From Bacillus norwichensis (GTDB lineage: Bacteria; Bacillota; Bacilli; Bacillales; Bacillaceae_C): a stretch of 55,769 bases of DNA. The DNA is taken from assembly GCF_014836955.1 (NCBI RefSeq), contig NZ_JACSPV010000029.1:1-55769 (forward strand). Reading direction: 5' to 3'. Within the stretch, counting starts at the first letter, position 1. Every line of letters starts with the position of its first letter. Below the pieces are notes generated by a model. The model made no database searches, was not told where the DNA came from, and was given only the letters and a program-made list of their open reading frames with translations. Position numbers and translations under genes: made by a program. This document shows, piece after piece, positions 37,625-47,622 of this stretch.

Positions 37625-39478
37625 TTATGATAAAGCGAATTGAGTTTGTTTTTTCACATCCAATTCCTTTGTTCGTTGCTGAATATATTTAGCTAATTCT
37701 ACACTCAACTCATAACGAATGAACGGTGTGATTAGATAGATTCCATTAAAATACTCAATAGCCGTGTCGATTAATTTCTTTGCTATGTCCAATCCTATTT
37801 GGAGCGCCTGCTCCGGACTTTTGGCGACGGCCATTCGTTTTCTCGTTTCGTCTGTTAATTTAATACCCGGAACTTCATTATGAAGAAATTCGGCATTTTT
37901 CGATGAAACCAGTGGCATAATCCCGATATATATTGGAGCCTTAATATGTTTGGTCGCTTCCCATGTTTCAATAATTTTTTCCCGGCTAAATATAGGCTGT
38001 GTTAACACATAGTCCGCTCCAAATTGAATTTTTTTCTCGAGGCGCTCCGCTGATTTCCCAATATTATGAACATTAGAGTTAAAAGCCGCCGCCACATGAA
38101 AGTTTGTTTTCTGCTTAAGAGATTTTCCGGAAAAGGAGATTCCCTCATTACATTGCTTAATAAGCTTAATTAGATCAAATGATGTTACATCAAAGACTGA
38201 GGTTGCGCCTGGAAAATCTCCTATCTTCGTCGGGTCACCAGTGATCGCTAATATATCCCGGATTCCCAATGTGTGCAAACCCATTAAGTGAGACTGCATC
38301 CCAATCAAGTTACGGTCACGGCATGTTACATGAACAAGCGAAGAAAGACCGATGTCCCTCTTGACGAGCGATGCCATTGTTTTATTGCATATCCTAGGGG
38401 AGGCAAGAGAATTGTCAGCCACTGTCAAGCCATCGATACCGGCTTCTTTCAATGCTTTCGCCCCTTCGAAAAATTTCCGTGTGTCCAAATCCTTTGGAGT
38501 ATCGAGTTCTACAATAATCGAGCGCTTCGTTTTGACTTTCTCAAATAACGTCAATTCATCAAGCTTTTTTGTTTCTCCTATTTCAATTCTTGCTTGCTCT
38601 TTGACCTTCTTTTTCTTAACCGGTATTAGTCCCTGTATGCCTTCCTTCATAGATCGGATATGAGCAGGAGTTGTTCCGCAGCAGCCTCCCATCAAACGGA
38701 CTCCTTCATCCCTGAAATGGGCTGCAAACTTCTTGAAGTATTCCGGCTCAGATTTATAAAGCAACTTTCCATTCCTAAACTCCGGAAGACTTGAATTCGG
38801 ATATGCTGATAAAAAGGCTTTTTCAGGAATAGGGACGGTCTCTAATGCTTTTAGCACATGGTACGGACCCAACCTGCAATTCACTCCCACCACATCAGCT
38901 CCTAAATCCTCCAGACGTTTAATAGCTTCAGATAGCAGAATTCCATTTTCAAGGACTCCAGGCTCATGCATGGACACATTTGTAATGATCGGTATATTGG
39001 TCACTTGACGCGCTATCTTGAGTACAGTGATTAGTTCATCAAGGTCATAATACGTTTCTAATAGGAGACCGTCCACGTGCTCAAATAGTAGACAATACAG
39101 TTGTTCTCTGAAACTTCTTTTAATCTCCTCAGATAGCTCTGAGTAAAATCTTGCCCCATGAATTCCACCAATCGTTCCAACGACAAAGGCGTCCTTTTTT
39201 GCTGCTTTTCTTGCAATTTTAACTGCTTCACTGTTGATTTCCTTGACGCGTTCCTCCAAACCATATCTGTTCAGTTTAATGTAATTGGCGCCATAAGTGT
39301 TTGTTTGAATCACTTCTGCGCCAGCCTTCAAATATTCTTCGTGAATATGAAAAATATCATCTGGGTGAGTGAGATTCAATTCTTCGAAACAGCGGTCTAT
39401 CCCGTATGAATAAAGCAGGGTTCCTGTCGCTCCGTCACCAATCATTATTCTTTCTTTTAAACTATCTAACAGATTCAA
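37625..39478 (-). CDS. yitJ: Bifunctional homocysteine S-methyltransferase / methylene-THF reductase YitJ
   Basis: The 617-residue fusion has an N-terminal homocysteine methyltransferase (about 1-290, zinc Cys in GVNCRLGP and GGCCGTTP) and a C-terminal MTHFR (about 320-600) that makes 5-methyl-THF, the methyl donor for MetE. The start is TTG at 39478 with GAGGAGG upstream, overlapping the tail of the broken metI. The domain pair feeds metE directly downstream. Confidence 0.93.
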   Translation of the reverse strand: MNLLDSLKERIMIGDGATGTLLYSYGIDRCFEELNLTHPDDIFHIHEEYLKAGAEVIQTNTYGANYIKLNRYGLEERVKEINSEAVKIARKAAKKDAFVVGTIGGIHGARFYSELSEEIKRSFREQLYCLLFEHVDGLLLETYYDLDELITVLKIARQVTNIPIITNVSMHEPGVLENGILLSEAIKRLEDLGADVVGVNCRLGPYHVLKALETVPIPEKAFLSAYPNSSLPEFRNGKLLYKSEPEYFKKFAAHFRDEGVRLMGGCCGTTPAHIRSMKEGIQGLIPVKKKKVKEQARIEIGETKKLDELTLFEKVKTKRSIIVELDTPKDLDTRKFFEGAKALKEAGIDGLTVADNSLASPRICNKTMASLVKRDIGLSSLVHVTCRDRNLIGMQSHLMGLHTLGIRDILAITGDPTKIGDFPGATSVFDVTSFDLIKLIKQCNEGISFSGKSLKQKTNFHVAAAFNSNVHNIGKSAERLEKKIQFGADYVLTQPIFSREKIIETWEATKHIKAPIYIGIMPLVSSKNAEFLHNEVPGIKLTDETRKRMAVAKSPEQALQIGLDIAKKLIDTAIEYFNGIYLITPFIRYELSVELAKYIQQRTKELDVKKQTQFALS

Positions 39479-40279
39479 CTTGACTACCTCCTCTGTCTTT
39501 TGTTGAAGGCGCCAATCCATTTTTTTCTAATTGATTGAAAGCTTGCTCCAAATCTGAAATCAAGTCATCTGCGTGTTCAATCCCTACTGAGATACGCAAA
39601 AGACGGTTGCTAAGCCCATAGCTTTTTCTGGTTTCCTCTGGAATATCAGCATGTGTCTGTATTGCCGGGTATGTAATCAAGCTCTCCACACCCCCCAGGC
39701 TCTCAGCAAAGGTGAAAATATTTAATGCGCTTAAAAATGGAGAGACCCTTGATTCATTGGCGATTTCAAAGCTGATCATTCCCCCCTTCCAGGCAATTAC
39801 GGCTAAATTTCGGATATCTGTTTCCTTCATCAATGGGTTTGTAGGTGTTTCAATAAATAGCGCTTTCGTATTGGATTGGATTGGATCAGTTGATGAATGC
39901 TTTCATGTTCTTGATCCCAAAATGAAAATTGGAGATGATAATTAGTTGAAAACCATTCAAACATCCGATAAGAGCCACCATACAAGTCTCTAATTGCGAT
40001 AATATGATCTTCGGATGTAAATAAGGAAAAAACTAATTGAATCGCGCTCATTCCAGAGCTACAGGCAAATCCCCGATTTCCCTTCTCCAATTCTGCTATT
40101 GATCGTTCAAGGATATCGCGTGTGGGATTTCCAGTTCTGATGTAATCATAGTCATTTGACAAGCCGATATGCTGATGGCGATATGGTGCTGATAGATAAA
40201 TGGGAGCGTTGATTGCACCAAGCGGCTCTTGTCTGTCATTCCCCGTTTGGACAAGCAGAGTTTCCCTTTTTAAAGACAA
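39462..40279 (-). pseudogene. metI: Broken metI, cystathionine gamma-synthase / O-acetylhomoserine thiolyase
   Basis: The N-terminal part (APIYLSAPYRHQ, YDYIRTGNPTR, CSSGMSAIQ) and C-terminal part (FAESLGGVESLITYPAIQTH) match MetI. Two lesions are visible. An (ATTGG)3 run at 39870-39884 shifts the frame; removing one unit restores LIQSNTKALFIETPTNPL. An in-frame deletion near 39793 joins NLAVIA to WKGGMISF, removing roughly 130 residues including the PLP-lysine (SATKYLGGH in B. subtilis). So it cannot be active even if the frame slips back. It is first gene after the SAM riboswitch. The start is TTG at 40279. Confidence 0.9.
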
Positions 40280-40324
40280 TGTCATTCTCCTTCCTCAATG
40301 AGATATCGAACCCTTTTTCACAAG

Positions 40325-40355
40325 AAAAAGGCCTTCCCAACAAGAAGAAGCCCCA
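40325..40355 (-). terminator. Riboswitch expression-platform terminator
   Basis: On the minus strand GGCTTC pairs with GAAGGCC (one bulged G) and is followed by TTTTTC, directly downstream of the SAM aptamer. Its pairing with the aptamer 3' side would be mutually exclusive. Confidence 0.5.
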
Positions 40356-40368
40356 AATTAATAGGTTT

Positions 40369-40478
40369 CTTCTCATCTTCCAAGTTGTTTCCAACTTGAT
40401 GGATTTAGCACCTTTCCGCATAAAGCGGTGGTTGCTGAGGCGTCACAGGGCCATTCCCCTCAACCTCTCTTGATAAGA
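40369..40478 (-). promoter_or_regulatory. SAM-I riboswitch (S-box)
   Basis: The minus strand has the S-box core: CTTATCAAGAGAGGTTGAGG, then CTGTGACGCCTCAGCAACC, GGTGCTAAATCC and AGATGAGAAG. These are in order and spacing of the SAM-I class. It controls metI(broken)-yitJ-metE: high SAM should favour the terminator. Confidence 0.95.
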
Positions 40479-40515
40479 AAAAAACTGCCATATCAAATTT
40501 TATTCATCCCCAAAA

Positions 40516-40556
40516 CAACAAAAAACCGAAAATACAATCCTAGAAAGGTTGTATTT
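40516..40556 (-). terminator. Terminator between ypbF and the S-box
   Basis: ACCGAAAATACAATCC pairs with GGTTGTATTTCCGGT with one mismatch, followed on the minus strand by six T. It isolates the methionine operon from upstream transcription. Confidence 0.8.
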
Positions 40557-40595
40557 CCGGTTGACCGGTCAATACTTTTTTATTGTGTTGGTAAG

Positions 40596-40790
40596 ATCAA
40601 ATGCGCCTTGGCATATTTCGCCCAGATTATATCGAGCTCCACTTGATAAATTTCCTCTGAAAATCTGTGGCATCCGCCGGAGCTTTGACTTTATTCAGCC
40701 GAGGTTTGAACCTCCACTGAATGGAATATCATTATGCATTCATCTCGCCACTTACTGAAGTGGGAGACTTCCGCTGAATGAAGTTAAACC
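40596..40790 (+). repeat. Structured ~195-bp repeat, copy 2
   Basis: Partner of 33605-33801. Its hairpins are GAGGTTTGAACCTC, with an outer TTCAG/CTGAA arm, and GTGGGAGACTTCCGC. Here it lies between ypbF and the terminator at 40516. Short ORFs across it are not conserved with copy 1 and are ignored. Confidence 0.93.
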
Positions 40791-40877
40791 GAATTATATC
40801 CGGTTAACTTTTGTTTGTCAACAGCGTTTGCAAAAATATTTCACACCCATCTGAGCAAGATAGCTTCTATAATTATT

Positions 40878-41333
40878 TCACTTACTTTCGTAATATAGAT
40901 TAATATCGTACTTCTTTTTCATCTCATCAAAAACGCGATGGCGGCTGCTCCAATGTTCCTCATTCCATATATCATGGCTTTTTTCGATAATTTCACATCT
41001 TAAATCATGGAATTCAGTTTCAGCTTTCTCTTTTTTCTCAAAATAAAATTTTAACGCTCCAAACAAAAGAACCCCCAATAAAAAGAGAAAAATAAGATGG
41101 TTTGTCCCTAACAATGCAGTAATACTGTTAATGATTGAATTGCCTTTTGGAACAACGACGAGCGGGTAGCTAATAAATAACAAAGTCAGACAATAGAGTA
41201 TGAAAAATGACAGAATAAAGAAGTGAGTATTTTTATAATGATCATATTTCACTTTTCTCTCAATTAAATGCAGCATCATTTTTTTTGTTGCTTCGTCCAC
41301 TTGCTCATCTAGTGTAAGCCTAACTTTGTCCAT
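40878..41333 (-). CDS. ypbF: YpbF-like membrane protein (DUF2663)
   Basis: A 151-residue protein with two hydrophobic segments (about 36-57 and 77-95), flanked by charged cytoplasmic regions. The C-terminal block YFEKKEKAETEFHDLRCEII, then WSSRHRVFDEMKKKYDINLYYESK, is typical of YpbF. Function unknown. The start ATG is followed by DKVRLTLDEQVDEATKKMM. Its position relative to ypbE matches B. subtilis. Confidence 0.8.
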   Translation of the reverse strand: MDKVRLTLDEQVDEATKKMMLHLIERKVKYDHYKNTHFFILSFFILYCLTLLFISYPLVVVPKGNSIINSITALLGTNHLIFLFLLGVLLFGALKFYFEKKEKAETEFHDLRCEIIEKSHDIWNEEHWSSRHRVFDEMKKKYDINLYYESK

Positions 41334-41370
41334 ACGATCCCCCCATTAGAAAAGCGAAAGACGCATAAAT

Positions 41371-41402
41371 TTGATGTGGGAGCTCTTCAGCTGCCACATC
41401 AA
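41371..41402. repeat. Inverted repeat upstream of ypbF
   Basis: TTGATGTGGGAGCT and AGCTGCCACATCAA form a 14-bp stem with one mismatch and a 4-nt loop. No T-run follows on either strand. The gap 41334-41833 has this, a weak ORF (41414-41680, minus; translation ends LKPHEEFLRCN, no ribosome-binding site) and nothing else; the ORF is more likely repeat-derived than a gene. Confidence 0.5.
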
Positions 41403-41786
41403 AGCTGCTCATTTCAATTACATCGTAAAAATTCTTCATGCGGCTTTAGTCGAGGAAAACATACGCTCCTTAAATAAGCTATACCGCATGAGCGCTTTCT
41501 TCCTGAACGTGGCTTGATTATTGCGCCAGTGCCTGACCAACTTAAATCGCGTCCTGTTTGCACCATTGGCACTGGAACGCTCTGTCTCGCATGTTTGGAC
41601 TCAGTTCCGTACGATACCGTATAAAAAAACTGTCGACGCCCGGAGAATACTTCCCAAGATTCAAAATTTGATAAAAACATCCTGAACTTTTTAGAATACC
41701 GTTCAGAACCTGGGAACCCTAATGCACCTGTTTCAAATAAAGCGCAATTCTTTTATTCAATCTATCTAATTTTATATTTTCAAAAA

Positions 41787-41815
41787 GCCCCTCATCTTCA
41801 TCATATGAGGGGCTA
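41787..41815 (-). terminator. Terminator of ypbD-ypbE
   Basis: GCCCCTCAT pairs with ATGAGGGGC around a short loop, and the minus strand continues TTTTTG. It lies about 20 bp past ypbE. Confidence 0.88.
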
Positions 41816-41833
41816 ATCCATTTTATGAAACTA

Positions 41834-42625
41834 TTAGGGCAGTGGAATAGTCAATGTTTGCCCAACACTGATTTCATTCCCTGCAAGTCCATTTGCCTGC
41901 CTTATTTTTTCAACACCTGCTTGGGAGCCATAATATTTCAGAGCAATCCGGAAAAGGTTCTCTCCCTGCTGGACTGTATGATAAGTGACCTTCCCTTGAG
42001 TATTTTCATTGTTATTGGCCTGATTTTGTTCTTCCTGTTGTTTCGGTGGATTTTCATGTTCTGCTGCTTTAGCCTGTTCTTCTTTCTTTGCTGCTTCTCT
42101 CTTAGCCGCCTCTTTTTTGGCGGCTTCTTTTTTAGCTGCTTCTTGCCTAGCTTTTTCTTTCTCTGCAGCCTCTCTTTTAGCTTTTTCCTTTTTGGCGGCT
42201 TCTCTTTTGGCCGCTTCTCTTTTTGCTTTTTCTTTCTCAGCTTGCTCTTTTTTGATTTTTTCTTGTTCGTTTTCCTCTTTTTTATCGGCTTTATCGGTTT
42301 CCTTTTCTTTTTTAGGCTCTGCTTCCATCACTGAATCTTCTTCAAAAGAGACCTCTTCCCCTGAACTGCTATTTGCAGGATTCGCTTTAGAGCGATCCCC
42401 ATTATTGATGATGGACAGTATTACGATCGGAAGCATCAGTAAAATAAGTAAAAGAACAAGCGGTATAGATACTTTTTTCTTCTTTGTATTCCCATTCTGA
42501 GCTGTATCCGGCTTTTTCTTTTCTCTATGATAATCAGCTCTAGAAGGGAGCGCATCCTTTCCTGCATCCTGTTCGTTTTCGTTATCGGCCATTTGCCGAT
42601 TTAGACGATTTTGATTCATTTCCAT
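41834..42625 (-). CDS. ypbE: LysM-domain membrane protein YpbE
   Basis: A 263-residue bitopic protein: a charged cytoplasmic N-terminus (1-50), one membrane helix (about 52-73), a long Lys/Glu/Ala-rich low-complexity coil (about 100-195) with repeated KREAAKKE-type units, and a C-terminal LysM domain (215-262: [19 protein letters not shown] and [14 protein letters not shown]). It probably binds peptidoglycan outside the cell. The coil repeats are prone to length change. It follows ypbD by 17 bp. Confidence 0.88.
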   Translation of the reverse strand: MEMNQNRLNRQMADNENEQDAGKDALPSRADYHREKKKPDTAQNGNTKKKKVSIPLVLLLILLMLPIVILSIINNGDRSKANPANSSSGEEVSFEEDSVMEAEPKKEKETDKADKKEENEQEKIKKEQAEKEKAKREAAKREAAKKEKAKREAAEKEKARQEAAKKEAAKKEAAKREAAKKEEQAKAAEHENPPKQQEEQNQANNNENTQGKVTYHTVQQGENLFRIALKYYGSQAGVEKIRQANGLAGNEISVGQTLTIPLP

Positions 42626-42641
42626 TTTTAATCCCCTTCTT

Positions 42642-43229
42642 TTACAAATCCTTTCGGAAAGAACCGAACTTTATATATATCCCTAACAAAAAGTCTATCG
42701 TAAAATGCATGGCGATTACCGGCCACAACAGCTGCCCCGCCAGGTTATAGACTATGCCTATCCAGAAGCTCAATAAAATAACATTCATCAATAAATACCA
42801 ATGAGACCAATATCGCAAATGGATAATAGCGAAAATAAGGCTTGCTCCCACAAGTCCTACGGTTGTTTGCACAATCCCTCTAAACAACAGCTCTTCGGTA
42901 AAGGCAATGACGAAGGCTACAATAGGAATTTGCCAAAAAGGCATCGACTTAAAAATTTTATTATTGATCCCGCCATCGTCGTAATACTTTTTCGGCAATA
43001 GATTCATCATGATTATATCAATGCCTACTACTACTGCACCATTAGCAATCCCCCAAACAAACCACTTAAAATCGAATTGGAATTTCTGACCAACTTCAGC
43101 CATATCAAAGATGAAGGCCCCTATTACTAAGGAAATCCCCAGTAATATGAATTGAGTCAAATATAAGTGGAATGTAAGCTCCCGATGAGTCATCTGTTCA
43201 ATGAGCTCTGACTGCCTGCTTTTTCTCAT
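42642..43229 (-). CDS. ypbD: CPBP family intramembrane protease YpbD
   Basis: A 195-residue polytopic protein of the CAAX-protease/bacteriocin-processing family. The motifs are intact: EELLFRG near residue 107, [11 protein letters not shown] near 135, and HFTIDF near 179. The substrate is unknown. The ATG has AGAGTG upstream. It is divergent from fer; the recQ and ypbB genes that separate the two in B. subtilis are absent. Confidence 0.88.
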   Translation of the reverse strand: MRKSRQSELIEQMTHRELTFHLYLTQFILLGISLVIGAFIFDMAEVGQKFQFDFKWFVWGIANGAVVVGIDIIMMNLLPKKYYDDGGINNKIFKSMPFWQIPIVAFVIAFTEELLFRGIVQTTVGLVGASLIFAIIHLRYWSHWYLLMNVILLSFWIGIVYNLAGQLLWPVIAMHFTIDFLLGIYIKFGSFRKDL

Positions 43230-43490
43230 GAAAAATCACTCTTTTATTAGACCAATTATCTATCCATCATATGTAGGGGGTGCTTGCCCTTTATTCCCCA
43301 GCACTCCAAGTATGCACGATGCCTTATTGAACATTTTTTGTGAAATAATTTTTATCATGCTGATCTTTGCTTTGAATAAAAAAGAAAAGGTTTCTTTAAT
43401 TTTATCACGAATCTGTTTTTTCGACTATGTTCTCTACGATCTTCCGTGGAATAAAATAGTTCGACAAATTCGTTACAAATTTCTTTTATG

Positions 43491-43519
43491 TTGAAATGTT
43501 GTTTCCAGAGGATTAATAT
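43491..43519 (+). promoter_or_regulatory. Sigma-A promoter for fer
   Basis: TTGAAA (43491-43496) and TAATAT (43514-43519) are spaced exactly 17 bp, about 80 bp before the fer start. Nothing else is seen in the 43230-43596 gap. Confidence 0.65.
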
Positions 43520-43596
43520 ATGTATAGAAATAAATCTTCATGCCAATTATGTTACCCAAACAACATTGACATAGATGAGTGATAGGAGGATTATAA

Positions 43597-43845
<249 letters not shown>

Positions 43846-43868
43846 ATTTTAGAGAGTCTCTCTAAAAT
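43846..43868. repeat. Perfect odd palindrome after fer
   Basis: ATTTTAGAGAG and CTCTCTAAAAT flank a single T, starting at the first base after the fer stop. As RNA it would fold with a larger loop; as DNA it looks like an operator-type dyad. Function unknown. Confidence 0.6.
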
Positions 43869-43881
43869 GTTCCGACAGTAT

Positions 43882-43935
43882 ATCAGTTGGAGAAAACAGT
43901 TTTTTTGTTTTTCTTCAACTGATTTTTCTATTTTT
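43882..43935 (+). terminator. Terminator of fer
   Basis: ATCAGTTG pairs with CAACTGAT, with an AGAAAA/TTTTTCT inner stem, and the plus strand continues TTTTCTATTTTTT. The rest of 43936-44290 holds no gene that I can support. Confidence 0.85.
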
Positions 43936-44297
43936 TAGGTTTTTTCTCTTAAGAGCTGCTAATGGATGACGAATCTCCGAGATCTTCAACAATTCATCTC
44001 CTGGCCCTTTTTCTTACCTTCAAAGCTGTACTTTAAGAAAATATTCAGTTTGGCTGAATTAAGCCGGCTGCTTACTTCGATGGAATACTAGCTGCGTTAG
44101 CCTAAAAGGTGTAATAATAGCCTCTTTGACTGACATGCTGTCTGAGAAAAAGAATACTCTCCATATTAGATCAATTACTGAGAATGCTCTCCCCCCACTT
44201 TCTTTTGTCCCACTGTTCGTGACTGCTTTTATTTAAAACCCCAAATGCTCGGCATCTTACTTTACGAGCATTAGTCACCGCTTTTATGAGAACAGCA

Positions 44298-44322
44298 AAG
44301 GACGGGTATTAAACCCGCCCTA
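44298..44322 (-). terminator. Terminator of the RND gene
   Basis: AGGACGGGT pairs with ACCCGCCCT with one mismatch around ATTAA; the minus-strand tail is TTTGC. It lies about 30 bp past the stop. Confidence 0.65.
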
Positions 44323-44351
44323 AACTCCTCCTGTTTTTCTGAAAATTCACT

Positions 44352-47300
44352 TTAAATTGCTATATCAGCCTCTTTTTCCAACCGCTGTTTTTTTGCCTTT
44401 TTAAAATAAAATAGCTCATATACTACGGGGATGATGACTAATGTCAGTAACGTCGCTGCAGACAATCCACCAATCACCACTACAGCTAGCCCTTTTGAAA
44501 CAATGCTTCCCATTTCTTCCTTACCGATCAAAAGTGGGATCATGGCAAAGATAGTAGCCAAAGCGGTCATGATGATCGGACGGAACCTTGTAGCACCAGC
44601 CTCAAGCAAAGCTTGTCGTATTGGCATTGTCTTTTCATTCTGCCTTACCCGGTCGAGTAAAACAATTGCATTTGTTACAACAATTCCTATCAGCATAAGT
44701 GCCCCAATCATAGCGCCTATATCAATAGGTGTCCGGGAAATAAGCAATCCTAGAATGGCACCGATTAAAGCCAACGGCAATGTAAACAAAATAACAAGCG
44801 GGGCCCGAAGCGTTTTAAATGTGAGAACCATAATCAAGTAGACTAGGCCAATAGAGACTGCCATCAATTGGAATAATTCCATAAACTGTTCTGACTGTGC
44901 ACTTGCTGCTCCCCCATATTCTAGTGAAACCCCATCAGGCAAAGACAATTTCTCCGCCTTCATATTGACTTCATTCGCTATTTTAGAGAGATTTTTTGAG
45001 TCTGCCTCCACATTAACCCGAACGTATTCTTTGTTGTCTTTCCGAAGAATACTTGTTGGTTTCTCCGCTCTTTCAATCTTTGCAATGGATGAAAGCTCCA
45101 CAGTTTTTTCATTAGCAATGACAGAAATATCCTTTAATTCATTTTCTGAAGTTGGATGGATAGAGCTGTCAAGCATAACTACAGTATCTTTCCCTTCCAG
45201 CTTGATCATACCAATTGGAAATGGGTTCAGCATCGTCTGCACTTGCTTCGCCACTTCCTCTGTGTTTACCTTCTTCTGATTGACATTAATATCATAGACT
45301 GTTTTTAGTTCATTTTGATTGCTTGTAACTTTTTCTACTCCATCGATCCCCTTAACTTCATCCATCACTAGCTTGGATGCTTCGATTAGTTTATTGGCGT
45401 CGTTTCCGACTACATCCAATGTGATTGTTGAATCACTAAAGTTTACAAGGGTGGCAAACATTATATCGAAGTCTGCTTCTGTGTATCTTTCTTTTTCCTT
45501 CTCTATCTTTTCCATCACTTTTTCGGTATCTGCATCTTTCTTCATCACTACGTGGAAGCTTCCTTGATTTTGTGAATTAATCTGGCTGAATTGTGCGTCC
45601 TCCGGATTCGAGCCAAGGAAAGTAATCACTTCTTTCACTTCAGGCTGATCCATCAAAAAGGACTCAAATACAAGAACTTCATCCTCTACTTTTGAAAAAG
45701 GAATATCATCTGGATAAACCATGCTTACGGACACATCATTATCCGCTGCATCAGCCGTCCCTTTCGGCATAACAGCATACATGCCTACCGCTCCGATAAA
45801 AATAAACAAAGATAGTATAAGCGGCACCCATTTATGCCTTAAACTCCAATCCAGTACTTTAATATACCGTTTCGGTTTCTTGTACACTGGCATTTTGCCC
45901 TGCTTCAACATCCGTGAACCCATAAGCGGAACTACGACTAATGCAACAAGAAGCGAGGAAAGGAGCGCATATGTAATCGTCAGCGCAAACGGGAGTAATA
46001 ATTCTTCAAGTGACTTCACGAGTCCCATTGGTAAAAATACAGCAACAGTTGTCAATGTCGATGAAGTGATTGCTGCTGCAACCTCTTTTGTTGAGGTCAC
46101 AATGACTTCTTTGGAAAAATCTCCGTTCTGAGCTTTTCTGAATATGTTTTCGATCACAACAATACTATCATCTACCAAGCGGCCCACGGCTACGGCAACT
46201 GCGCCAATCGTCAATACATTTAGCGTAATTCCGGATTGTGAAAGCAAAAATAGAGTTAATCCAAGAGATAACGGGATGCTCACAATGGTGATGAGTGTCA
46301 TCCGAAGATGTCGCAAAAAGACAAAAATAACAATTGTGGCAAATAAAGCACCAATAAGTACCGCCTGCATCATGCTATCTACAGAATTAACTATAAATTC
46401 AGAAAACGAAATAAGCATAGACGCCTCGATTGCAGGATTAAATTCCTTATTCACCTTCTTCATTGTCTCTTCTACTTTTTTACCAACTGAGACAGCATTG
46501 GCATTGGACTCTTTATGAAGAAGCAATGCTACAGCTTCCTCTCCATTCACTCTTGTAAAAAATGTTTCACTTGAATCATTAATACTGACCTTAGCAATAT
46601 CTTTCAGACGAATTTCCGAAGCTAATTGCAGGTTCTCAAGTTCTTTTATTCCATTTATCTTTCCAACCACTTTCAAATTGGCTTTTCGGTTGTCAATGGT
46701 TTCTTCGCCCACTGCCACTGCAAGATTCTTTCCTTGGAGAATCCCCATCAAAGCCTGAATAGGAATATGGTAATCAGTCATTTTTTTCTGATCAAGTGTA
46801 ATATTCACCTGCGTCTGCTGTTTCCCATATACAAGTACATCAGATACTCCCGAGATGCCCTGGAACATCGGAATAATCTCATTTTCTATTTTCTCCATGT
46901 CATCTCGGTTGATTCCTTCGGGAAAGGAAAGCCCGATTTGCCATAAAGGAATCATATCCAAGTTTAACTGAGACACGATTGGTTTTGTATATCCCTCTGG
47001 CAGCTCAATAGTAGCTAATGCCTCTTGAACCTGAGTTTTAGCTTCTTTCATATCTACCGAAGGATCTAATGCAATATCTATGGATGAATACCCATCCGCA
47101 GACGTAGAAAATACATGTTTTTTACCTTTCACCGATCCAATCGCTTTCTCTATAGGCTTTGTGACTTGTTCAGCCATGGTATCTGCATCGGTCCCCTGCC
47201 CCATGACAATGACTGTTACTGCAGGGTTATTTGCAGAAGGCATAAACTCCTTTGGCAATGTAAAATAACTGAGTGTTCCAAGCCCTAAAATCAGGACAGT

Positions 47301-47354
47301 CATCAAAATGACAGCTGACTTATTTTTTAAGGCCCAATTTGTAAGTCTAATCAT
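44352..47354 (-). CDS. RND family efflux transporter, SwrC/AcrB-like
   Basis: A 1000-residue inner-membrane antiporter with the two-fold RND layout: helix 1 (11-31), a large porter loop (about 32-325), helices 2-6, a second half beginning near helix 7 (RHKWVPLILSLFIFIGAVG) and a second loop. The proton-relay Asp pair is in GRLVDDSIVVIENI. It is close in layout to B. subtilis SwrC (YerP, surfactin resistance) but slightly shorter. No membrane-fusion protein gene is adjacent, as with SwrC. The ATG follows GAGGGGGAAATGA. Confidence 0.9.
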   Translation of the reverse strand: MIRLTNWALKNKSAVILMTVLILGLGTLSYFTLPKEFMPSANNPAVTVIVMGQGTDADTMAEQVTKPIEKAIGSVKGKKHVFSTSADGYSSIDIALDPSVDMKEAKTQVQEALATIELPEGYTKPIVSQLNLDMIPLWQIGLSFPEGINRDDMEKIENEIIPMFQGISGVSDVLVYGKQQTQVNITLDQKKMTDYHIPIQALMGILQGKNLAVAVGEETIDNRKANLKVVGKINGIKELENLQLASEIRLKDIAKVSINDSSETFFTRVNGEEAVALLLHKESNANAVSVGKKVEETMKKVNKEFNPAIEASMLISFSEFIVNSVDSMMQAVLIGALFATIVIFVFLRHLRMTLITIVSIPLSLGLTLFLLSQSGITLNVLTIGAVAVAVGRLVDDSIVVIENIFRKAQNGDFSKEVIVTSTKEVAAAITSSTLTTVAVFLPMGLVKSLEELLLPFALTITYALLSSLLVALVVVPLMGSRMLKQGKMPVYKKPKRYIKVLDWSLRHKWVPLILSLFIFIGAVGMYAVMPKGTADAADNDVSVSMVYPDDIPFSKVEDEVLVFESFLMDQPEVKEVITFLGSNPEDAQFSQINSQNQGSFHVVMKKDADTEKVMEKIEKEKERYTEADFDIMFATLVNFSDSTITLDVVGNDANKLIEASKLVMDEVKGIDGVEKVTSNQNELKTVYDINVNQKKVNTEEVAKQVQTMLNPFPIGMIKLEGKDTVVMLDSSIHPTSENELKDISVIANEKTVELSSIAKIERAEKPTSILRKDNKEYVRVNVEADSKNLSKIANEVNMKAEKLSLPDGVSLEYGGAASAQSEQFMELFQLMAVSIGLVYLIMVLTFKTLRAPLVILFTLPLALIGAILGLLISRTPIDIGAMIGALMLIGIVVTNAIVLLDRVRQNEKTMPIRQALLEAGATRFRPIIMTALATIFAMIPLLIGKEEMGSIVSKGLAVVVIGGLSAATLLTLVIIPVVYELFYFKKAKKQRLEKEADIAI

Positions 47355-47622
47355 TCATTTCCCCCTCAAAAGTATTACTCCCACAACATCAGTATAATTT
47401 ATTGACTGATTTATCATATAGACTAAAGTCGTAATTTTCCTTACTCCTTTGTATTTAGTTAGAGGAGAAAACCGTATACCACAAACTCAATTCCCCCCAT
47501 CATATGACGTAGAACGTCCCTCTAGTTTGCAAAAATTCGTATTATTTTCATTATTTTTAAAGCAATAATGAAAAGAGCCAACAATGAAAAGCTTCATTGC
47601 TGGCTCTATTGAAATAGCTATT

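Noticed and set aside
40596-40790. Reading the ~195-bp repeat as a coding gene
   Set aside because: Reading frames differ between the two copies, with stops and indels, while hairpin pairing is preserved.
41414-41680. 88-codon minus-strand ORF between ypbE and ypbF
   Set aside because: No ribosome-binding site, Cys/Arg/Ser-rich composition unlike neighbouring genes, and no recognisable family; looks like repeat or decayed DNA.
42117-42500. Plus-strand 127-codon Ser/Phe/Ala-rich ORF
   Set aside because: It is the antisense of the ypbE Lys/Glu/Ala repeat coil.
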